Source of the DNA: Agriotes lineatus
Taxonomy: Eukaryota; Arthropoda; Insecta; Coleoptera; Elateridae
Length of the DNA: 64,000 bases
Direction of reading: 5' to 3'
NCBI GenBank assembly: GCA_940337035.1
Contig: CALNHX010002952.1
Coordinates: forward strand, 62,001 to 126,000
In this document: one piece after another, positions 22,696 through 33,075 of the stretch
Layout of the letters: every line of letters begins with the position of its first letter
Position numbering within the stretch: the stretch's first letter is position 1
Made by a program: the position numbers and the translations under genes
Notes under the pieces: model-generated
What the model saw: only the letters and a program-made list of their open reading frames with translations
What the model was told of the DNA's origin: nothing
Databases searched by the model: none

Positions 22696-25600
22696 AGACG
22701 TATGGGACATATGGGACATCTGGGACGTCTGGGACGTTAAAGACATATGGGACATCTAGGACGTCTGGGACGTCTGGGACGTTAAGGAAATATTGGACAT
22801 TTAGGACGCCTGGGACATTAGGGACATATGGGACATATGGGACATCTGGGACGCCTGGGAGATTATGAACATATGGGAAATGTGGGACATTTGGAACGTC
22901 TGGGACGTTAGGGACATATGGGACAGCTAAGACGTCTGGGACGTTAGCAACATATGGAACATCTAGGACGCCTGGGACATTAGAAACGTATGGGAAATAT
23001 GGGACATCTGGAACGTCTGGGACGTTAGGGACATATAGAACATCTGGGACATCTGGGACGTCTGGGACGTCTGTGACGTTAGGGACATGTAAGACATCTA
23101 GGACGTCTGTGACGTTAAGGACATATGGGACGTGTAGGACGTCTGGGACGTCTGGGACGTTAAGGACATATGGGACATTTAGAACCCCTGGGACATTAGG
23201 GACATATGGGATATATGGGACATCTGGGACGCCTGGGAGATTAGGGACATATGGGACATATGGGACGTCTGGAACGTCTGGGACGTTAGGGACATAAGGG
23301 ACATCTAGGACGTCTGGGACGTTAAGGACATATGGGACATGTAGGACGTCTGGGACGTCTGGGACGTTAAGGACATATGGGACATTTAGGACGCCTGGGA
23401 CATTAGAGACATATGTAACATATGGGACATCTGGGACGCATGGGACATTAGGGACATATGGGACATATGGACATCTGGGACGTTTGGGACGTCTAGGACG
23501 TTAGGGACATATAGGACATCTAGGACGTCTGGAACGTTAGGGACATATGGGACATCTAGGACGTCTGGGACGTCTGGGACGTTAGGGACATACGAGACAG
23601 CTGGGACGTCTGGGCCGTTAGGGACATATGGGACGTCTGGGACGTCTGGGACGTTAAGGACATATGGGACATCTAGGACGTCTGGGACGTTAAGGACATA
23701 TGGGACATTTAGAACCCCTGGGACATTAGGGACATATGGGACATATGGAACATCTGGGACGAAGTGGACATTAGGGACATATGGGAGATGTGAAACATCT
23801 GGGACATCTGGAACGTTAAGGACATATGGGACATCTAGGACATCTGAAACGTCTGGGACGTTAAGGACATATTGGACATTTAAGACGCCTGGGACATTAG
23901 GAACATATGGGACATATGGGACATCTGGGACGTCTGGGACGTTAGGGACATATAGAACATCTGGGACATCTGGGACGTCTTGGACGTCTGTGACGTTAGG
24001 GACATATAAGACATCTAGGACGTCTGGGACGTTAAGGACATATGGGACATGTAGGACGTCTGGGACGTCTGGGACGTTAAGGACATATGGGACATTTAGG
24101 ACGCCTGGGACATTAGAGACATATGTAACATATGGGACATCTGGGACGCATGGGATATTAGGGACATATGGGACATATGGGACATCTGGGACGTTTGGGA
24201 CGTCTAGGACGTTAGGGACATATAGGACATCTAGGACGTCTGGAACGTTAGAGACATATGGGACATCTAGGACGTCTGGGACGTCTGGGACGTTAGGGAC
24301 ATACGAGACAGCTGGGACGTCTGGGACGTTAGGAACATATGGGACGTCTGGGACGTCTGGAACGTTAAGGACATATGGTACATCTAGGACGTCTGGGACG
24401 TCTGGGACGTTAAAGACATATAGGACATTTAGAACCCCTCGGACATTAGGGACATATGGGACATATGGGACATCTGGGACGAAGTGGACATTAGGGACAT
24501 ATGGGAGATGTGGGTCATCTGGGACGTCTGGGACGTTAAGGACATATGGGACATCTTGGACATCTGAAACGTCTGGGACGTTAAGGACATATGGGACATT
24601 TAGGACGCCTGGGACATTAGGGACATATGGGACATATGGGACATCTGGGACGTCTGGGACGTTAAGGACATATGGGACACCTAGGACGTCTGGGACGTCT
24701 GGGACGTTAAGGACATATGGGACATTTAGGACGTATGGGACATTAGGGACATATGGGGCATATGGGACATCTGGGACGCCTGATAGATTAGGGACATATG
24801 GGACATACGGGACATCTGGAACGTCTGGGACGTTAGGGACATATGGGACATCTGGGACGTCTGGGACGTTAAGGACATATGGGACGTCTAGGACGTCTGG
24901 GACGTCTGGGACGTTAGGGACATACGGGACAGCTAAAACGTCTGGGACGTCTGGAACGTTAAGGACATATGGTACATCTAGGACGTCTGGGACGTCTGGG
25001 ACGTTAAAGACATATAGGACATTTAGAACCCCTCGGACATTAGGGACATATGGGCCATATGGGACATCTGGGACGAAGTGGACGTTAGGGACATATGGGA
25101 GATGTGGGTCATCTGTGACGTCTGGGACGTTAAGGACATATGGGACATCTTGGACATCTGAAACGTCTGGGACGTTAAGGACATATGGGACATTTAGGAC
25201 GCCTGGGACATTAGGGACATATGGGACATATGGGACATCTGGGACGTCTGGGACGTTAAGGACATATGGGACACCTAGGACGTCTGGGACGTCTGGGACG
25301 TTAAGGACATATGGGACATTTAGGACGTATGGGACATTAGGGATATATGGGGCATATGGGACATCTGGGACGCCTGATAGATTAGGGACATATGGGACAT
25401 ACGGGACATCTGGAACGTCTGGGACGTTAGGGACATATGGAACATCTGGGACGTCTGGGACGTTAAGGACATATGGGACGTCTAGGACGTCTGGGACGTC
25501 TGGGACGTTAGGGACATACGGGACAGCTAAAACGTCTGGGACGTTAGGGACATATGGAACATCTAGGACGCCTGGGACATTAGGAACATATGGGACATAT

Positions 25601-27020
25601 GGGACATCTGGGACGTCTGGGATGTTAGGGACATATAAAACATCTGGGACATCTGGGACGTCTGAGACATCTGGGACGTTAGGGACATATAAGACATCTA
25701 GGACGTCTGGGACGTTAAGGACATTTGGGACATGTAGGACGTCTGGGACGTCTGGGACGTTAAAGACATATGGGACATTTAGGACGCCTGGGACATTAGA
25801 GACATATGTAACATATGGGACATCTGGGACGCATGGGACATTAGGGACATATGGGACATATGGGACATCTGGGACGTTTGGGACGTCTGGGACGTTAGGG
25901 ACATATAGGACATCTAGGACGTCTGGGACGTTAGGGACATATGGGACATCTAGGACGTCGGGGACATCTGGAACGTTAGGGACATACGAGACAGCTGGGA
26001 CGTCTGAGACGTTAGGGACATATGGGACATTTAGGACGTCTGGGACGTTAGGGACATATGGAACATCTAGGACGTCTGAAGCATTTGGGACATATGGGAC
26101 ATATGGGTCATCTGGGACGTCTTAGACGTTAGGGACATATGGGACATCTGGGACGTCTGGGACGTTAGGGACATATGGAACATCTGGGACGTCTGAAGCA
26201 TTTGGGACATATGGGACATATGGGTCATCTGGGACGTCTGGGACGTTAGGGACATATGGGACATCTGGGACTTCTGGGACGTTAAGGACATATGGGACAT
26301 ATGGGACATCTGGGTCATCTGGGACGTCTGGGACGTTAGGGACATATGGGACATCTGGGATGCCTGGGACATTAGGGACATATGGGACATATGGGACATA
26401 TGGGTCATCTGGGACGTCTGGGACGTTAGGGACATATGGGACATCTGGGACGCCTGGGACATTAGGGACATATGGAACATATGGGACATTTAGGACGCCT
26501 GGGACATTAGGGACATATGGGACATCTAGGACGTCTGGGACGTCTGGGACGTTAAGGACATATGGGACATTTAGGACGCCTGGGACATTAGGGACATATG
26601 GGTTATATGGGACATCTGGGACGTCTGGGACGTTAAGGACATATAGGACATCTAGGACTTCTGGGACGTCTGGGACGTTAGGGACATATAGGACATCTAG
26701 GACGTCTGGAACGTTAGAAACATATGGGACATCTAGAACGTCTGGGACGTCTGGGACGTTAAGGACATACGGGACGGCTGGGACGTCTGGGACGTTAAGG
26801 ACATATGGGATATTTAGGACGCCTGGGACATTAGGGACATATGGGACATATTGGACATCTGGGACGCCTTGGACATTAGGGACATATGGGACATATGGGA
26901 CATCTGGGACGTCTGGTACGTTAGGGACATATGGGACATCTAGAACGTCTGGGACGTCTGGGACGTTAGGGACATATGGGACATTTAAGACGTCTGGGAC
27001 GTTAGGGACATATGGAACAT
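22696..27020. repeat. Satellite C, right arm in inverted orientation
   Basis: At ~22,695 the array changes strand: GTCCC units give way to GGGAC units with no spacer. The arm carries blocks found in the left arm as reverse complements, for example the ACGAAGTGGACATT block at 23,758, 24,478 and 25,073 (left arm 18,246 and 22,417 as ...CCACTTCGTCC) and the GAAGCATTTGGGAC block at 26,088 and 26,188. A 594-bp (66 x 9) direct duplication links ~24,360-24,950 to ~24,953-25,545. The arm passes directly into satellite B at ~27,020, where the two sequences share TTTAG. Confidence 0.95.
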
Positions 27021-28165
27021 TTAGTTACAGCTTACTGAGTAATTTGTTAAAAAATAAAAAATTCTAGTCCAATAGATACCAATTCTTCTTAGATTTGAAT
27101 CAATCGCCCTATTTATTCTTCTTAGTATGGTAAATGCTTTGGTTTACGACTGGATTATTCACAAATCAAATTATTTGTTCCGTAATTTTTACAGTCAATT
27201 ATGTTGAATAAAAATTCAAATATTAATAAACAATATATATTCGGCTTCTTTTTACGAGCTTTCTCAATGTTTAAGCTTTACATATTCTACAAATTGAAAA
27301 TTTACATTTTCTCCGATTAAGATAAACGTATTAATTATTTACATGATTTGTGTCGATAGTTTAACGATTAACTTATTGCATATTGTAATTGGTTGCATGT
27401 TTACAATTGATATGCTATTTTTTTAATAATTCAAATATTTCCTTATGTCTTCCATCTTGTTATGTGCTGAAAGTTTCAGATTTTGCGTGGTTTAGTAACA
27501 GCTTACTGAATAATTTGTTAAAAAATAAAGATTTTTAATCCATTATAAACCAATCTTCTTAGATTTGAAGCAATTGCCCTATTTCTTCTTCTTAGTATAG
27601 TAAATGCTTTGGTTTACGACTGGATTATTCACAAATAAAATTATTTGTTCAGTAACTTTTGCAGTGAATTATGTTGAAGGAAAATTCAAATATTAATAAA
27701 CAATATATATTCGACTTCTTTTTACGAGCCTTCTTCAGTGTTTAAGCTTTACATATTCTACAAATTGAAAATTTATATTTTCTCTGATTAAGAAAAACTT
27801 ATTAGTTATTTACATGATTTGTGTGGATAGTCTAACGATTTACTTTTTACATTTTGTAATTGGTTGTAACTTTACAATTGATATGCTATTTTTTTAATAA
27901 TTCAAAAATGTCCTTATGTCTTCCATCTTGTTATGGGCTGAAAGTTTCAGATGTTGCGTGGTTTAGTTACAACTTACTGAGTAATTTGTTAAAAAATAAA
28001 GATCTTTAGTTCAATATAAACCAATTCTTCTTAGATTTAAATCAATTGCCCTATTTATTCTTCTTAGTATAGCAAATGCTTTGGTTTACGACTGTATTAT
28101 TCACAAATCAAATTATTTGTTCGGTAATTTTTGCAGTCAATTATGTTGAGGAAAAATTCAAATAT
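27021..28165. repeat. Satellite B, segment 1 (~473-bp monomer)
   Basis: The AT-rich monomer has landmarks ATTCGGCTTCTTTTTACGAG, GTGTTTAAGCTTTACATATT, GATTTGTGTGGATAGT, TTGTTATGGGCTGAAAGTTT and TTTGGTTTACGACTGGATTA. This edge segment is more diverged than the central part of the array. A 65-codon frame (MICVDSLTI...) recurs in many monomers of the family but is disrupted in others, so it is not called as a gene. Confidence 0.93.
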
Positions 28166-29468
28166 CAGCATCTTGCCGGTATTTTCGAAGATTTTTGAGA
28201 AAATTTTAGTTCAACAAATTAACCAACATCTTAATCTACATGACATTTTACCACATACTCAATCTGGTTTTAGGGCTGGTTACAGTTGCACAACTACGCT
28301 TTTAAATATTACTGATGATATTCTATCTGCTATCGATGCCAATAAGTTATCGGTAGTTGTGCTTCTGGACTACTCTAAGGCATTTGATACGATTAACCAC
28401 ACTACTTTGATTGCTCTATTACACTTTATTGGTTTTAGCAATAATGCTACTTCTCTTATTAAAAATTATTTAAGTAACAGATCTCAGAAAGTTATTTTAA
28501 ATAAAAAATACTCTACTCCATGTGCTGTACTTGCTGGTGTTCCACAAGGCTCAGTTCTTGGTCCTCTTTTGTATTCAATATATTCGTGTTGTTTTTTTAA
28601 GGCTCTGAGATATTGCAAATATAATATATATGCAGATGATACACAATTATTGTATAGTTTCTTCCCGAACGATGTAGATGCTGCTATTCGGTTAGTCTGT
28701 TCAGATATAGATACTTTAATCAAAACTTCGGAGGCACATAATTTCAAAATTAATGCAAATAAAACTGTAGTTATACTTTTTGGTAAAAATAAAATAAGGG
28801 AAACATATGAAGACAGAATTTCCATTAAAGTTAAAGATGTTAATATCAAAATTTCCAAATGCGCTAAGAATCTCGGATTATTTATTGATTCAAAATTATC
28901 ATTTAGAGATCACATCGCAAGTACTATTAAAAAAGCATTTTCTAACTTGAAACTGATATATAGCTACAAACATTGTTTAAATCGAAAAATTAAAATATTA
29001 CTTTGTGACTCATTGGTTCTATCGCAGTTTAATTACTGCGATTCTGTGTATGGACCCTGCCTTGATAGTATAGATTCTAAAAGGATCCAAAGAATTCAAA
29101 ATTCATGTGTAAGGCTAATTTTTGGCATTAGAAAATATGAATCTGTTTCTTCCAAGATAAGTGAGGTAAAATGGCTTAACATGAACAACAGAAGAACTCT
29201 ACATGCTTTGTGTTTATTTCACAAAATTATTACTACTGAAACTCCTCCATACCTTTTTAATAAAATTAAGTTTACTTCTACTAGTCATTCATTTGATCTT
29301 AGAAATAAAAATCTAATTGCTATTCCATTGCACAAGTCTCAACTGTATAAACGATCATTTAGTTATAATATTGCCAGTTCTTATAATAGTTTACCTAAAA
29401 AATTTAAATCTTTATCATTATCTAATTTTAAACTGCATCTCTATCGCTTCTTAATGGGTAGACAATAA
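28143..29468 (+). CDS. Truncated LINE reverse transcriptase, frame fused to satellite codons
   Basis: The first ATG at 28,143 belongs to satellite B; about eight satellite codons run in frame into the retrotransposon sequence, so this N-terminus is accidental. From ~28,170 the protein starts in the reverse-transcriptase 'PVFSKIFEK' block, then GFRAGYSCTT, LDYSKAFDTIN, GVPQGSVLGPLL, YADDTQLL (~28,630), a thumb region with KNLGLFID, and a C-terminal domain ending at a TAG-free frame closed by TAA at 29,466-29,468. No stop or frameshift is present. The C-terminal IQNSCVRLIFG and YNSLP motifs fit CR1/L2/Daphne-like LINEs; the exact clade is unresolved. It lacks an endonuclease and part of the polymerase fingers, so it is not expected to be active. 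Confidence 0.85.
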   Translation: MLRKNSNISILPVFSKIFEKILVQQINQHLNLHDILPHTQSGFRAGYSCTTTLLNITDDILSAIDANKLSVVVLLDYSKAFDTINHTTLIALLHFIGFSNNATSLIKNYLSNRSQKVILNKKYSTPCAVLAGVPQGSVLGPLLYSIYSCCFFKALRYCKYNIYADDTQLLYSFFPNDVDAAIRLVCSDIDTLIKTSEAHNFKINANKTVVILFGKNKIRETYEDRISIKVKDVNIKISKCAKNLGLFIDSKLSFRDHIASTIKKAFSNLKLIYSYKHCLNRKIKILLCDSLVLSQFNYCDSVYGPCLDSIDSKRIQRIQNSCVRLIFGIRKYESVSSKISEVKWLNMNNRRTLHALCLFHKIITTETPPYLFNKIKFTSTSHSFDLRNKNLIAIPLHKSQLYKRSFSYNIASSYNSLPKKFKSLSLSNFKLHLYRFLMGRQ

Positions 29469-29786
29469 TGTTTTTTTGCTTAAGTATTATTTGATTTTTT
29501 TCAGCAGTTCTCAACTAAACTAAACCACTGAACGATTGCCATTGCTTGCTTCTCTTTTATTCTCTTTTTTCTTTATTTATTTTTTTTTTTTTTTATTTTA
29601 ATCTAATTTTATTTTTATTTTCACATTTTTTATGGGGTTAAGTGGTAGAACAGACTGCTATTAATTTAGCATGTCTGAACTTCGCCCCTTTGAACCTTGT
29701 TACCCAGTTACGATGTAAATTATGTTGCTAAAATTTCTTTGGTTGGTTCAATAAACGGCATTATTATTATTATTATTATTATTATT
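28166..29786 (+). mobile_element. 5'-truncated LINE (CR1/L2-like) in satellite B
   Basis: The sequence departs from satellite B after CAAATAT (28,165) and returns at AATAAATAATATAT (~29,787), which are adjacent in an empty monomer. The 3' end has an AATAAACGGC segment followed by (ATT)n. The target duplication cannot be separated from the tail because both are ATT-rich. 5' truncation removes ORF1, the endonuclease and the first reverse-transcriptase block. Confidence 0.88.
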
Positions 29787-31827
29787 AATAAATAATATAT
29801 ATTCGGCTTCTTTTTACGAACCTTCTTCAGTGTTTAAGCTTTACATATTCTACAAATTGAAAATTTACATTTTCTCTGATTAAGAAAAACTTATTAGTTA
29901 TTTACATGATTTGTGTGGATAGTCTAACGATTTACTTTTTACATATTGTAACTGGTTGCATTTTTACAATTGATATGCTTTTTTTATAATTCAAATATTT
30001 CCTTATGTCTTGCATCTTGTTATGGGCTGAAAGTTTTAAATTTTGTGTGGTTTAGTTACATCTTACTGATAAATTTGTTAAAAAATAAAGAATATTAGTT
30101 CAATATAAATCAATTCTTCTTAGATTTAAATCAATTGCCTATTTATTCTTCTTAGTATAGTAAATGCTTTGGTTTACGACTGGATTATTCACAAATCAAA
30201 TTATTTGTTCGGTAATTTTTTGCAGACAATTATGTTGAGGAAAAATTCAAATATTAATAAATAATATATATTCGGCTTCTTTTTACGAGCCTTCTTCAGT
30301 GTTTAAGCTTTACATATTCTACAAATTGAAAATTTACATTTTCTCTGATTAAGAAAAACCTATTAGTTATTTACATGATTTGTGTGGATAGTTTAACGAT
30401 AAACTTTTTACATATTGCAATTGGTTGCATTTTTACAATTGATATGCTATTTTTTTATAATTCAAATATTTCCTTATGTCTTCCATCTTGTTATGGGCTG
30501 AAAGTTTCAGATGTTGCGTGGTTTAGTTACAGCTTAATGAGTAATTTGTTAAAAAATAAAGATCTTTAGTTCAATATAAACCAATTCTTCTTAGATTTAA
30601 ATCAATTGCCCTATTTATTCTTCTTAGTATAGTAAATGCTTTGGTTTACGACTGGATTATTCACAAATCAAATTATTTGTTCGGTAATTTTTGCAGTCAA
30701 TTATGTTGAGGAAAAATTCAAATATTAATAAATAATATATATTCGGCTTCTTTTTACGAGACTTCTTCAGTGTTTAAGCTTTACATATTCTACAAATTGA
30801 AAGTTTACATTTTCTCTGATTAAGAAAAACTTATTAGTTATTTACATGATTTGTGTGGATAGTCTAACGATTTACTTTTTACATATTGTAATTGGTTGTA
30901 ACTTTACAATTGATATGCTATTTTTTTAATAATTCAAAAATGTCCTTATGTCTTCCATCTTGTTATGGGCTGAAAGTTTCAGATTTTTCGTGGTTTAGTT
31001 ACATGTTACTGAGTAATTTGTTAAAAAATAAAGATTTTTTGTCCAATATAAAACAATTCTACTTAGATTTGAATCAATTGCTCTATTTATTCTTCTTAGT
31101 ATAGTAAATGTTTTGGTTTACTACTGGATTATTCACAAATCAAATTATTTGTTCGGTAATTTTTGCAGGCAATTATGGTGAAGACAAATTCAAATATTAA
31201 TAAACAATATATATTCGGCTTCTTTTTACGAGACTTCTTCAGTGTTTAAGCTTTACATATTCTACAAATTGAAAATTTACATTTCCTCCGATTAAGAAAA
31301 ACTTATTAGTTATTTATATGATTTGTGTGGATAGTTTAACGATTAGCTTTTTATATAATGTAATTGGTTGCATTTTTACAATTGATATGCTATTATTTTT
31401 AATAATTCAATAATATCCTTCTGTCTTCCAGCTTGTTATGGGCTGAAAGTTTCAGTTTTTGCGTGGTTTAGTTACATGTTACTGAGTAATTTGTTAAAAA
31501 ATAAAGATTTTTAGTCCAATATAAACCAATTCTACTTAGATTTGAATCAATTGCTCTATTTATTCTTCTTAGTATAGTAAATGTTTTGGTTTACTACTGG
31601 ATTATTCACAAATCAAATTATTTGTTCGGTAATTTTTGCAGTCAATTATGTTGAAGAAAAATTCAAATATTAATAAACAATATATATTCGGCTCTTTTTA
31701 CGAGCCTTCTTCAGTGTTTAAGTTTTACATATTCTACAAATTGAAAATTTACATTTCCTCCGATTAAGAAAAACTTATTAGTTATTTATATGATTTGTGT
31801 GGATAGTTTAACGATTAGCTTTTTATA
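29787..31827. repeat. Satellite B, segment 2
   Basis: Four to five ~473-bp monomers between the truncated LINE and the palindromic MITE. They are relatively diverged from the central consensus, with variants such as TTATGTTGAGGAAAAATTC and AACTTTACAATTGATATG. Confidence 0.93.
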
Positions 31828-33075
31828 CAGGGTGTCCGAATTTCGTAAGGACAGCATGGGTAACTTTTGTATTTGAAGAGATAGAGAGATGGTTAAATTA
31901 GCAAAAAGGTGCAGGTTTGAGAGCTCATTAATAATCCATCTTCAAATTTTACTTGTCATGGCCCACTTGTCTAAAATAAAAAAAAACAAAATCTCCTAAT
32001 TTCTCTTATATGCCGTAACTTTTTTGTTACTTAAGATATTGAGATGCGATTTGAACTAATTTGCATGGTAATTTAAATACATTTATTGGCATTTAATAAA
32101 ACCAATTTTATTTGCGCAAATTTTTAGTAATCTAACCTAACCTCAAAATTTTAGGTTGGTACAGTGCAATTTTTTTGGCCCTTTTAAAAGAAAATTTTTT
32201 TCTGAATGCAATGATGTATTACATGATATGGAAACTTCTTCAAAATTTTGAAAAACTAAGCTTATTCTTTTTACAGGCAGAAATCACTAGTGCCATGATC
32301 ACAATAATTTTGTTTTTTATTTATTACGTTATCTGTGAAATTATGTTTCGAAACAAAAAGCACGCTTATCATCATACGTGCCTTCCAGTAGTGTCAGTGT
32401 GTTCCGTATGTTTGAGCTGTAAGTTCTACGTTCTTGTAGCACTTGATTTACGCACAAAATACATCATATTTTCAAAATTTTCATTATAAGTTGAAGTAAT
32501 AACACTCACACTACTGACAGGCACGTATGATGATAAGCCTGCTTTTTGTTTCGAAACCAAATTTCACAGATAACGTGATAAACAAAAAACAAAGTTATTG
32601 TGATCATAGCACTAGTGATTTCTGCTGTAAAAAGAATAAGCTCAGTTTTTCAAAATTTTGAAAAAGTTTCCATATCATGTAATACATCATTGCATTCAGA
32701 AAAAAATCCTCTCTTAAAAGGGCCAAAAAAATTGCACGTTACCAATTTAAAATTTTGAGGTTAGGTTAGATTACTAAAAAATTTACACAAACAAAATTGG
32801 TTTTATTAAGTGCCAATAAAAGTATTTAAATTACCATGCAAATTAGTTTAAATTGCATCTCAATATCTTAAGTAACAAAAAAGTTACGGCATATAAAAGA
32901 ATGAGTAGATTTTGTTTTTTTTTAAATTTTAGACAAGTGGGCCATGACAAGTAAAGTTTGAAGATGGATTCTGAATGAGCTCTTAAACCTGCACCTTTTT
33001 GGTAATTTAACCATCTCTCTATCTCTTCAAATACAAAAGTTACCCATGCTGTCCCTACGAAATCCGGGCACCCTG
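31828..33075. mobile_element. 1.25-kb palindromic (foldback) MITE with TA target duplication
   Basis: The left arm 31,828-~32,402 and right arm ~32,503-33,075 are reverse complements over nearly their whole length, with scattered mismatches and small indels and a ~100-bp loop between. Termini are CAGGGTGTCCG and CGGGCACCCTG. TA flanks both ends (31,826-31,827 and 33,076-33,077). Removing the element and one TA restores CTTTTTATATATTG, exactly the sequence of a neighbouring monomer at ~34,015. The TA duplication suggests mobilisation by a mariner/Tc1-type transposase (inference). The 104-codon frame at 32,175-32,489 has no recognisable domain and is not called. Confidence 0.9.

Noticed and set aside
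16286..27020. CRISPR-like regular repeats
   Set aside because: No unique spacers between constant repeats, no cas genes, and a eukaryotic context.
18040..27067. Many long open frames on both strands (up to 711 codons) of Val/Pro/Asp, Gly/Thr/Ser or Met/Ser/His repeats
   Set aside because: They are translations of the 9-bp satellite in different frames; no unique domain, no start context, and overlapping frames on both strands.
32175..32489. 104-codon frame in the palindromic MITE
   Set aside because: It spans the arm and loop, has no recognisable domain and no counterpart expected of a transposase.
31828..33075. AACCTAACCT in the MITE arms as telomere-type repeat
   Set aside because: Only two copies of the pentamer; too short to mean telomeric DNA.
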